Assembly (NCBI RefSeq): GCF_030272615.1
Contig: NC_081411.1
Coordinates: 38,510,640 to 38,574,639, forward strand
Direction: 5' to 3'
Length of the DNA: 64,000 nt
DNA from: Cryptomeria japonica
Lineage: Eukaryota > Streptophyta > Pinopsida > Cupressales > Cupressaceae
A program made the position numbers and the translations under genes. Each line of letters begins with the position of its first letter. The stretch's first letter is position 1. Shown here one piece after another: positions 12,680 to 23,244 of the stretch. The notes below the pieces were generated by a model that searched no databases, had not been told where the DNA came from, and saw only the letters and a list, made by a program, of their open reading frames with translations.

Positions 12680-13090
12680 GTGCCACCTCCTAGTGCCCAA
12701 CATCCCATCCCTCTAAGTTCTCAAAAGCCAAGATAGTTAGGAAATCAACCACTCTATTCCACTCCCTAGGAATATGACAAAATAAAATATATTCTAAAGA
12801 TCTAAAAGGCTCAGCATCTACTTACCATATCTACCACAATCTATGAATTAGACTCACAAATGATCATCTTCCAAGTAGGAGAACACCCTCTCTTAATAGC
12901 ATACATAATAGAAAGAGTCTCCATAAAATTATTAGAGAGTGACCCATTATAAATAGAGAAAAATAAAATAGCACCACCATCAGCTCCCCTACCAATGTCA
13001 CTGATTCCCACATGCCTCAAATTCCCTCGAGAAGAACCATCTATATTAACTTCAAAACTCCTATAGGAGGAGGGAACTATCTCCCTTATC
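12680..13090 (-). pseudogene. LINE RNase H remnant (repeat copy B)
   Basis: Reading the minus strand down from about 13085 gives SFEVNIDGSSRGN, then GGAILFFSIYNGSLSNNFMETL, then WKMIICESNS: the D-E-D pattern of the RVT_3-type RNase H that ends ORF2 of plant L1 LINEs. It carries in-frame stops after CESNS and further on, so it is dead. This is the better-preserved start (IDGSSRGN) among the RNase H remnants in the window. It lies downstream, in its own sense, of the zf-RVT remnant at about 13300-13800. Confidence 0.72.
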
Positions 13091-14567
13091 GATGAATCCT
13101 TTGTTTGGTATGTCGATGCCTCCTATCAATACTGAAACTCAAACTATTCAACCCCAGATTTAAATTCCTTATAACAGTAGAATCACCACGATCCACCAGC
13201 ATAGACAAGTCCCATTTTGTAAACATAGTCTCTTGAAGCCTACTAATAATTGTTCACCACAAATGAACTTCCACCAATTTGTAATCTTGAATATCTTGGG
13301 GTTCCTTTCCAACTACATAATCAAAAAAATTAAAGTGGGTTAAATAACCCAAACAACTTGAAGGAAAGAGGTCTTGGTTGGAGGTCTCCCAATACTTTCC
13401 TATAATTCAGCCATAGAAGTGGCATGAACACAAACATGTGGTCACACCTCCCATTTTTAATGCCAAATCTCCCTAGAGTAAGGGCATTGAAGGAAGAGAT
13501 GTGAAGTTTATTATTCACTATTCAAATAGACAAAAAGATAGAAGGTCATTGTAAATCCCTCTCTTGTAGATTCTCCCATGTGAGTCACTTAGTTTGGACA
13601 ATCAACCATAAGAAATAATTACATTTGAGCCAAGAGAATCTATTCAGAATTTATTTCAAACCTTCTTCCACCAAAACACACCCACTTGACCATGTAATTG
13701 TCCATCCAATTCCAAATAACCTATAACACCAAAAAAAATTACCTTTTTGATTATGACCCTAGGATAGAATATCCCTCCCCTTGAGAGAGCTACATAACCT
13801 CCCCGCTAGGATCTTAACAAGTTCTAGATGATCTTCTATTGATCCATCCAAAGACAACTTCTGACTATCCTCCCAACAAGTCACCTCCAACAAAACTACA
13901 AATCTTCTACAAGTAATAACAAGAGCTTCCCCCCTCTCTATTCTCAAGCCCCTTCCTACAAATTTCATTGGCTAACTCTCACTCCCACTACGTAACCCCA
14001 TTAAACTATTTTATTAGATAGTGCACAACTCTCCACAATTCTATGCACTGGTTTCCCTCACCTCCTCTTTCCTCCTAATTGTATAGCCATTTATAATTAC
14101 CATTTCCTGATTTTTTTGATTCACCGATTGGGATCTTCCCATATCAATCCTTTTAAATTCCATGCTTAATCATCGTTGGTCGATTCTATTCTATTTCTCA
14201 TTTGACCATTTAAGCCTTTAATTGTCCCTCTTGTCTGGGAGCCGAATTATTCTCAATAGATTTTTAAGAAATGTTTAAAATTCCTCATGTACACCTGTCT
14301 ATTGCATTTGTTGGAAATTTTCTAAACTCTTAAAAATAAACAAATCTTCTTTTATTGTGGTTTGAAGGATCTCTGCACTCTATTCCAAGGTTGTGTGGGT
14401 GTTGCCAAAGATGGAGTATATTAGTCAATCACACTTGTATTAACTATTCACCAACTCATTTACACTTCTACAAATTGCACACAGATTTACCAAAGCAGGT
14501 GCAATTGATTTTTTCTTTCTTTTCTTATTCCAAAGCTCCAATGTGCATTATCAGTGATCATGCCGGC
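13091..14567 (-). mobile_element. LINE ORF2 remnant, zf-RVT region (repeat copy B, left half)
   Basis: Minus-strand frames read CNYFLWLIVQTK and LTWENLQERDLQ (about 13610-13570), the consensus style of the zinc-binding domain that precedes RNase H in plant L1 ORF2, followed by LGRF and PLLWLNYRKVLG (about 13470-13380). Upstream, 13968-13759 is open for 69 residues. Stops interrupt the frame. From 13260 it matches 5723-6877; copy B lacks the solo LTR and Copia-1, so it gives the empty site of the former. Confidence 0.65.
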
Positions 14568-15359
14568 AAAATATTGTCGAATCTATCTTTTACTTGCCAA
14601 GATATTGTCTAGCTGCGAAGTGGAAAATGATTTGTTTCTCTCAAAGAATTTTATGCAATCAAAAAGTATTATCGCAACACAATTATTAAATATTGCAGCC
14701 CAAACTTTAAATGAAAATGAGGTTTGACTTATTAGATCAATCATTAAATATCAACTTCTTTGATAATGGATTACCAGTCCACAATATGGTGAACATAAAG
14801 ACTCTACAAATTGGATTGCAAAGATAATGGAGAGAAACCAAAACCAAAATCAACCCAAAATGAAGAAGACAAATGAAAATTGAAAAGCAGCAAACTAAAA
14901 ACAATCTGTTCTTGGTGGTGTTGATTGTAGATACACCCAGGTGCTCCTTCACCAATGCCCCTTTTCTATGGATCTTTGGCAGAAGTGGTGACATTGTTGG
15001 AATCAACCTTTTATTTATGCCATCTCCTTGTTGTATAATTGGGCCTAGTTGGGGCACATCCTCCTACTCGTTCTTCTTTTTTGTTGATGGCTTGGTACAT
15101 TAGCCCTATTTTTCTCCTTCATCCTATTTTGTTAGTGAGAAATCATCAGATATTTTAGGGAAATAATCATCTGATTTTGTATAATTGGCAAAAATTCTTG
15201 AACTCAGTGAAAGAGACTATAACAACTATGTGTTCTATAGATCAAGACCTTTTTTTCTTTGATCCTTCAATTATAGATTTGGATAATTTAATTTCTTCTA
15301 TTTATCTTGGATCTCAAATCAAGTCTTATAATATGGTTATTAGATTTGAAAAATGGTAA
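14568..15359. repeat. LINE-bearing repeat copy B (right half)
   Basis: Matches 8431-9215 and ends abruptly at 15359, just after the IRFEKW codons, where copy A continues into the RNase H fragment. The plus-strand frame 15177-15359 keeps the FDPSII, GSQIK and RFEKW elements. The end is a clear breakpoint. Confidence 0.6.
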
Positions 15360-15998
15360 TCTCGTTGTTGGAGCTTAAATACATGGGTTGGTTGAACCCT
15401 AAGAATATGCCAAGTTCTATGTCCAGGCTCAACACATGACTTCAGCCAATGAATGGAATCAACCAAAACGGTTGTAATTCCTTGCACTTTAGGCTCTGTA
15501 GGACTTATGCGTGTGTACCTTTTTGATTAAGCAAATTGTAATTGTACTCTTCTGAACTATTCTCTATTCCAGATTGGCATGAATATATGAAACAAATTGA
15601 TTTAACTTATAACCCTACTCCTATCTCTTACTTGCATAAAATTAAAATTAAAATATTGTAATGGTTTGATTAATGATGGATTTAAAACTGATCAGTTCCT
15701 TATCCTGGGTTGCAGAGTCAGAATGATGTTTTTCTTCATCAAATGTTTGAAAACTCAAATTGCCCAGCACTACTCCAATTTATGCCTTGGAAAAACTAGA
15801 AGTATGTGTTTATGCCTTTCATAAATGTGCAAATATGTAAATCATAAAACTAAAATCCAATCTTATCCTTCTAAATCACTACATTCCTTCAATGGTACTT
15901 AGCTCTTCCTTGAAAACACCCATTAAACAGGACAAACTTGAACACCTTGTGTTGTATTGACAAATCATGTGCATCCTTGATATAGTGATTCATTGCCA
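15360..15998. other. Anonymous intergenic DNA
   Basis: No open frame, repeat or RNA gene supported. Composition is average for the window. Confidence 0.5.
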
Positions 15999-17557
15999 TG
16001 TCCCCTCCTTGATCATTATATATATAGCCTAAATGAAACAATTATTATTATTAATTACCAATGCATGATTATTCAAAATTTATTAAATATTATTATTTAA
16101 TTAATATTTATAATTAAATAATATTCTTATAAAAATAAATTAATTATATAAACATAATTCACTTATTCTTAATTGTAAACACAATTTATATATTAAAATA
16201 ATAAATATATACTTTATATATTATATACTTGATTAAATAACAGCGAGGTAAAATAATAAATATATAATTTATATATTATACTCACTTGATTAAATAACAG
16301 TGAGCCAGTAAGGGATGGAGGGGCATGGGTTGGTGTTCAACATTAGATATGATCAGTCGATTATTGTGAACATACATTTGGCTCCATACCATCGATAATT
16401 ACAACTCATCATTCTCTAAATATATTGTGTAATCGATTATTAAAGAGACATAGCCGGCGACAATCAAAGAAAGATGGATATCGGGAAAGCAAGAACGATT
16501 GGCTAAAACAGAGGTTATTGTAATGGATGGAGGGTCGATAGTCAGCGATCTATATCCAGTAGATGAAACGATATCTGATAGGCATGAATATTTGTTTTCA
16601 AGAGACGTGGAATAGTCAAATACCACGGACCATGAAAAGGGACTTCAAACGGTGCTAATAAAACTATGACCATTAGTTAAGTATATTCGATTATACTAAG
16701 AGATTAAAACTCTTATGTAAGAAAAAGGAAATTATAAAATGTCATAACCGTTTTCATGAGAAGATGTGATCTTATTCAATGGACATATAAAAAGTACATA
16801 AAGAACTTACAATGTGGAGGAGTGGGCAGTATCTGGTTTATATCCTATTCGGATTGTTCAGTCTGAGCGAACTAACCTTGAGTCTTTAAACTGGTTGCAT
16901 ATAGAACACTTTTCAGATCAAAGAAGGCACCGCCATTATTGTACGAATTTCAAGTAAAACTCAGAAACTGTAATCATCTCTCATTACTATTAGTGATTGA
17001 GCATCTTTATTGGTATAGTTACATTATCGAATAAGACACAGTTTTATAGCATTATCGCTATAATATAAGGAAGGAGGAGATTCCTAAAAGAAATATCATA
17101 CCAATCTGAGCAAGTATAAAAGATAAAAATAAAATGGAGAACCTTTTAGCAGAGCGGAGATCTAGTAAAATACAGCGTTGAACTTTAATACAACAACAAT
17201 TATAATTAAGGGAAAGTAATGGAACTACGCTGACTCTTCTAAGGAGTCGCTTCATTTCAGAAGTCAAATTATGAGGAGTCATGTCTCATCGATTTCCAAA
17301 AGATGCCCATTCTTTCGGTTTGAGAGCTATTCATCCTTATGAATATAAATGAAGGAGAAGATTTGTCTACGTAATATTAAATCGGAGAGAGTTTCTAAGT
17401 TCTATTTTTCTAAATTATTCTTAAATTTTATATTCAGCAATATAATGAAATATATTTAGTTTGAATAAAATTATGTTTATTAATATATTACAATTCTCTT
17501 TTCAATTTAAACTTTGATGTTTAAGGACTTAATTAAAGTAAATCTTGAAAGGGGACA
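15999..17557 (+). mobile_element. Probable solo LTR (1559 bp) with TGTCCCCT/AGGGGACA ends
   Basis: Starts TGTCCCCT and ends AGGGGACA, an 8-base perfect terminal inverted repeat with the TG...CA required of LTRs. Flanks are TTGCCA on the left and TTGCA on the right, consistent with a 5-bp duplication (TTGCA) with one inserted base on the left. A TATAAAT-type box lies near 17342. Inside, an AT-rich tandem pair of about 60 bp (ATAATAAATATATA...GATTAAATAACAG) occurs at about 16196-16306. No protein domain, primer site or polypurine tract is seen inside, so a solo LTR is favoured over a complete element. Confidence 0.62.
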
Positions 17558-18290
17558 TTGCATTTATATGATTGAGAAGAATAAATTCATAGATAATGTT
17601 AATCATATTTTGTATTAAAAACAATAAGCAATGGAAAATACTTTCAAAGCAAATTTTTTTTACACTCCTCTTAAAAAAGTCCTAAATATGAAACATAATA
17701 TTTTAAATAATATATTACAATATTTTATAATATGATATATTCTCTTCTCTCCGTCCCTTTCTTTTTCACATGATCCTAATTTCTCTTTATAAGTTCAAGG
17801 GAGCTCTTGTTACATTATGAAAAGACAACTATTTACTTGATTTGTCATTATAAATCTTAATCTTTAATTTGAATAAAATAAAAAATCATTATTTCCCTTG
17901 TTATCAAAATAACTCCCACATATGTATTCACCAGCATTTCATATATTTTGCAAAACATTTTCACTTCTGGATGAAACTTCAATACAATCCCTCTTTCATC
18001 TTTCACATTAATTTTTCATTTCAGTGTAAAATAAGTCCTCTATGCATACATTCCCGTAAAAATTCTTGTGGAATTATTTTCTTCTTTTCTGGTGAAAGTG
18101 TTTATCTCTAGGTAAAAATAATTGCCCACTACTTCCTGCATGCTTTGCCTCTTTATCTTCAAAGCTATTTTTTCCAACCTTGTGTATATCTCATATGCTC
18201 ATGGATATAATCTTTCTATTACAAAAAATAAGTTCCATTTATATTTACTTTTCTTTGTAATTACACAACATAATGCCCTAAATGTGGTTC
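17558..18290. other. Anonymous AT-rich DNA
   Basis: No coding sequence or repeat structure that I can support. The short plus-strand open frame at 17869-18111 is not protein-like. Confidence 0.4.
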
Positions 18291-18324
18291 CAAAGTCATT
18301 TCGCACCATTTGCTTGAACGAAAA

Positions 18325-18480
18325 ATCATAATTTGGAAAACTTTCTCTGAGATGATCTACATCAAGAAACATGACCTCAGAATCTGCAACATTCAAAATG
18401 CTGGGCATATTGGTCCACTGCATAGTACTTGGATTTCCATGACTTAAGAAAATGTCATCTCAAATTTCATATGTTGATTC
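18325..18480 (-). pseudogene. Fragment resembling intron-binding helicase Aquarius
   Basis: On the minus strand, reading down from about 18475, the frames give HGNPSTMQWTNMP, a gap, then FLDVDHLRESFPNYDFSF. Plant Aquarius (AQR/EMB2765, the spliceosomal SF1 helicase) has a very similar conserved stretch (GNPSAAQWTNMP...FLDADHLRESFPDYQVSF) just ahead of its ATPase core; this comparison is from memory. The match stops after the SF residues, and no Walker motifs follow. It is a fragment: a decayed retro- or duplicated piece, or one captured by a transposon. The neighbouring minus-strand frame (19034-18741) may belong to the same captured sequence, but I do not recognise it. Confidence 0.5.
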
Positions 18481-18740
18481 TAATCGAAATAGATTGAAAT
18501 TTCCTCAAAGGTAGTCATGCAGAGTTAGGAACTATAGATTAATATTTTGAAAGGCTAAACATCCTTCACTGACATAATTAATGCTTGGAACAACATTTTC
18601 ATCTCTCATGACCTATTCACTTGGATATAGTAGAAGTGCATTTATTTTTTCCCTTTGAGATTGTTTTTTCTCAAAAGTAGAAACTATCACCTTGATCAAG
18701 AATCTGTCCTTCTACACGCTGATCATTGATGTCAACTAGC

Positions 18741-19034
18741 TTAGCTTATTGTAGACCACATCGTTAAGTTCCTCAGCAGCCAAAGCAAAAATCCTCTTAT
18801 AAATATCACTATGTTTCTCAATGATACCTGTACATTTCTCTTATCGATACTTTCAGCATCCGTCTTAGGAATATTCTTAACCTTGTTTTCAATACTCTCA
18901 TTTTTGGTGCATGTGGTAAGAATTTTCTTCAACCGATTGTTTATTTGCACATTTTGCATTTGTTGCATTTCATACGATGACATTGTTTCCAGAATTACTG
19001 CGAGCTTGTTCAAGTGTCGTGCTATGACATACAT
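18741..19034 (-). pseudogene. Unidentified 97-residue open frame, possible gene fragment
   Basis: Polar, helix-prone stretch (SSYEMQQMQNVQINNRLKKIL, KNESIENKVKNIPKTDAESIDKRNVQ). Just downstream in sense another frame reads KHSDIYKRIFALAAEELNDVVYNKLS, which looks like real protein and implies a frameshift. It abuts the truncated start of Copia-2. I cannot name the source gene. It may share an origin with the Aquarius-like fragment next door. Confidence 0.3.
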
Positions 19035-19730
19035 GCATCAAGCAGGCAATGTATACAATACAACTTCATCATGAAGGAATTGTATAATTTGAAAATGCGA
19101 GAAGGTGGTATTATGTCAAATCATTTAAATGAATTCAATACGTTAGTCACTCACCTAATTTATGTGGGTATTCATTTGGATGATGAAATTAAGGCTATTT
19201 TATTATTATGTTCCTTACCAAATAGCTAGGAAGGTGTGGTGATGGTTGTGAGTGGCTGCCAAAAGCAAGTTAAAATTTGATGATGTTGCAGCTACTCTTC
19301 TCAGCGAAGATATGAGAAGGAAACATCAAGAGTCTTCTTTCAGTGATGCCTTAACCATTGTAAGCACCGAAAATAGAGGTAAAAGTCAAGAATGAGGAAG
19401 TAATAAAGATCGCAGAAGATCAAAATCTACAAAATGATCGAAGTCTAGAGCACACCCTGGTGCTTGCTAGTTTTGTGGGAAATCGGGACATAGAAAGAAA
19501 AATTTGCTAGAACTATAAAAAGGCTCAAAACAAATTAAGTAACAATAAAGTTAATGTTGTCGATGATGGTGTTTTGATTCTATCTGGAGGTGACACAACT
19601 AGAGCTTCTTGGGTACTTGATTCTGGTGCTTCATTTCATGCCACTTTGTGCTGAAGTATTTTTATCAATTATCAGGAAGGTATGTTTAGAAAAGTTTTTT
19701 GGGGTGATAACAAGGAATGTGATATAGCAG

Positions 19731-22700
19731 TGTTGCCCCATATTTGAAATACCCAAAAGTTGAACTTCAAACTAGTCCTAATGTTGTATGAAGGCTCAAT
19801 TATGTGTCTTTGCAAAATGAGTGAGCATGTGATCGAAGGTTGTCATTCTTAACCTACATTGTCATCAATCATAAATATGTCAGTCACAATGTGAAAAATG
19901 GATGAGTTTTAAAAATTACAAATAATTGAGGAAAATAGTTTCGTGAACATGTCTTAAGTATCATTTTGTGTCATATGACCAAATTTTGCTTAAACCCAGT
20001 TCACAGTTTGCTATATTTTAAATTTTCAAATTTTGATGTCCCTTTCTCTAAAACAATTAAAATCCCTCACCCTAGGTTTTTTCATGAGGACTAAATGATG
20101 GTATATGCTCATTTTCCTACGTTGAAGGCATGTTTCGAATTTTGGAGCCGAGCTCTTTACCAATTGAAAGTTGTGGTCCTTTTTCCTAGACCAAGGCATT
20201 GAAGTCTAATGGGAAATATTTCAATTATTCTTTTGAAAATAATTCAAATATTTTAAATTGTTTCCAATATATTTCCCATTTTTCTCTTTTTGAGAGGAAG
20301 AGCAATCAAAAGTCTTTATGTAGGTTCTGATAGAGTAGTTGCAAGTGATCCTTTGCTCAATGCCCTTTGTTGCTCAAAAATTTTATATTTCTAATCTCAA
20401 AGGTTAAAAATGCTCAAAAGGTGAGCAATCCTTACCTGTTGCTTTGAAAAGTTAAAATCCTAACCTTGAAAGGTTAAAAATGCTCAAAAAGTGAGAAATC
20501 CTAACCTAATATGCTCAGTTGCTCAAAAATCTTAACTAACATCTATTTGAGCATTTGAAAGAAAGTTTTAGTTATGTCCATCCATCAAGTAGAAGTAATA
20601 GATGGCTTTATCGGATGGGTTGTTGTTGTGCTGGTAAATAAGCTTGTAAAATGGAGAATCAAACACAAAAATTATAGCAAGGAATGCTCTAATACACTTG
20701 CATGCAAACTGTGTGAAGTGCCTTAAGGATTATTTGTTTCAAGAAATGGAAAGCAATGATTATTGCACAAAAGAGTAGTTGACAGACCATTATAAATGTT
20801 CAAGCAAATGCAAGTGTCATGGTCATTGATATGTTATCTGTAAGAAAAGAAGATGCGGAAACCAACTGACAAAATGCCTTGATGAGATGCTATCACATGG
20901 TTTGCAATGATTACAAGTTAATGCCAAATGGATATGTTGAAAAATCCTGAAGAAATCTTGAACAAATTGATTCAAACACCAACATCCATCGAAGCAAAAT
21001 AAAGAAGAATTTGTGTCAGAAATTATAATTAGAAATGCACGAACATGTATGCGAATGTAGACACATTTACCAATTTTTTTTGACATAATGGCTCAAAAAG
21101 TTGTCATCTTATGGAAAGCATGATTGCAGATATGCATTGCATGGATTCGTTAAAATGTCTTTAGAAACTTGCAAGCAAATACATGAGCATTAGACACCGC
21201 ATGCTAATTGTTTAACATAATACCTTAAAGAGATGCCATTTGATGGAATACAGTGATTGTTGAATACCCACTAGATCGATTTGTCAAAAATGTTTTAGAA
21301 AATATCAAGCAAGTGCAATTGGCAGGTGTAAAGTCCATTCAACAATTCTCGATGTCCTCCTTTCCTGCATACACCAAGTAGACAGTTCACATCCAGAGGG
21401 AAGAGGAGATACTTCTTGATTATAATGGTGAGCTATGGATCTCCATGGTCATCGAAGGATATGAACACCAAGGTAAAGGCTTGGCTTAGCACTTTTAATT
21501 GCAAATTGGCATCCCATCATTTAATTTTTGAGAGGTCATAACCTCTTGGCAAATGGAGAGTCAAAATTCCATAGCCTTTCACAATCCATCATGGAAGAGA
21601 GATACTATGTTGAAGGCCACTCGAAGTAAAATGGACGTGTTATTAATTTGGGAAAGCCGAGACATGAGTTTTACTTATATGCAAGTAATATTTGAGAGGA
21701 TTTGTATGAGAATGTTAGAAGGTGATGTATTTAAAAAGCTAAGCTTTGATAGAAAAGGGTGGTGTACCACACAAAACACAATTTCAAAAGGTAGTGAATG
21801 AGCTAGCTTGACCACAATGCTCTATCTAACATGGGCTAGTTCACTTTAATATTGTGTTAGTAAAACATTAAAGGTATATTCATCATTAAACAATCCATCA
21901 GATCTCCTACACACGATATGTGAGATTTATTTTCTCCCTTGGCATGTTTCTAAAACTTTTTGAACAAATGGAAGATGTTTTGAAAAATTAGGTGCTATGT
22001 CCTTAGGAAAATATTGATCATATGAAAACATTAAAGCCTCCTACAAGCTTTAAATGTGGTGAGAAATCTTGAAGGAAAAATAGGATGCTCAACAAGTATG
22101 ATTGGAATCCTCTGATATACACATGTCGAGTGTTCATTTTAATATTTCAAAGCGAGTGTATAAAGAGGAGATTATTTGCAAAATGGGTGGCTTCTTAGAG
22201 AAAAAATTTGTACCAAGTGGTTTTATCGCATATGATCTTATTGGATGATAGATAAAAACTGACAACTTTCTCTTTTCTTCCAAAGTTATGAAGCTTCAAG
22301 TTGTTCTTTTGTAAAAGCGACTATGTCACTCATGTAGCCACAAGTTAAAATTTGGACCTAGGTAAATTCTAACTGATCTCTAAAAGGTAGTTATTAGAAG
22401 TAGTCACTTAGGTGGTTATGCTAAGTTGGTACCTAAGTTTATTATCCTAACTTGGTGTCTAAGTTGGTTATCCTAAGCTTACCTAAAGTGGTTATTCTAA
22501 GTGGTTACGAATTAGCTGTCATATGGAGCCTATAAATACAAGGTCACTTATAATGTAAAGGAGACTCTTACAAAGGGAAAGACTATGGAGAAATTCTCAA
22601 AGAAATAGATTGATGACTTTTGTGTTTACACTTTGTACAAAAGAGTTCTTAAAATTGTATAGTTTCATGGAAATAACAAAGGATGTGCATTTAGTTCGTA

Positions 22701-23244
22701 TGTTCTATATGTTCTTCATGAGTTATTGCTGCTAATTTTTCATATGTCAAATTAGTGATATCTTTGTCTATGTGCAAATCATTTGTCATCTATTGGAATG
22801 CTTAAAATTCATGCAATTGATGTAATGAAACACAATCAAGATTTGGTATCTTGGTTTGGATGTGCTAGAGTTACCCATCTCTTCGTATGTTGAGATATGT
22901 CACCCTTCTTTCATCATCATTGCAAGTTAAAACTTGTTTTGTGCTTAAACCCCCTTGTAGTGGTAATCAATTGTGGAATCTCAATGTGTATTTGTGTGTC
23001 TACCATTGGGGTTTCTGTTATCTACTTTCTTTAGTTTTGTGTTTTCTTGTTTGTACTTTCAGGTTAAAAGTACACAAAAATAACAAATACCCCCATCATA
23101 CGAGGGAGCTGGCCCTCTTAAACATAGAGGAAGATTGCAGATTAATTGCAATCTCTACAACTGTTGGAATGGTTGTCACTGCTCTTCGGGTGAATAGGGA
23201 CAATTTTGAAGGAGAATTCATAGTGACAAATTTGTTTACCAACA
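19731..23244 (+). mobile_element. Long solo LTR (3514 bp), probably Ty3/gypsy, nested in Copia-2
   Basis: Begins TGTTGCCCC and ends TTACCAACA, flanked on both sides by AGCAG (19726-19730 and 23245-23249), a perfect 5-bp duplication. Copia-2's protease region is interrupted exactly at this point, which fixes the borders independently. A TATAAATA box at 22531-22538 followed by about 700 bp fits a promoter with R and U5 in plus orientation. No gag, pol, primer site or polypurine tract is seen inside, and no second LTR, so a solo LTR of unusual length is the best reading; a large non-autonomous element is the alternative. Degenerate internal repeats occur at about 20390-20530 (GGTTAAAAATGCTCAAAA) and 22380-22500 (TTATCCTAAG-type). 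Confidence 0.8.
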
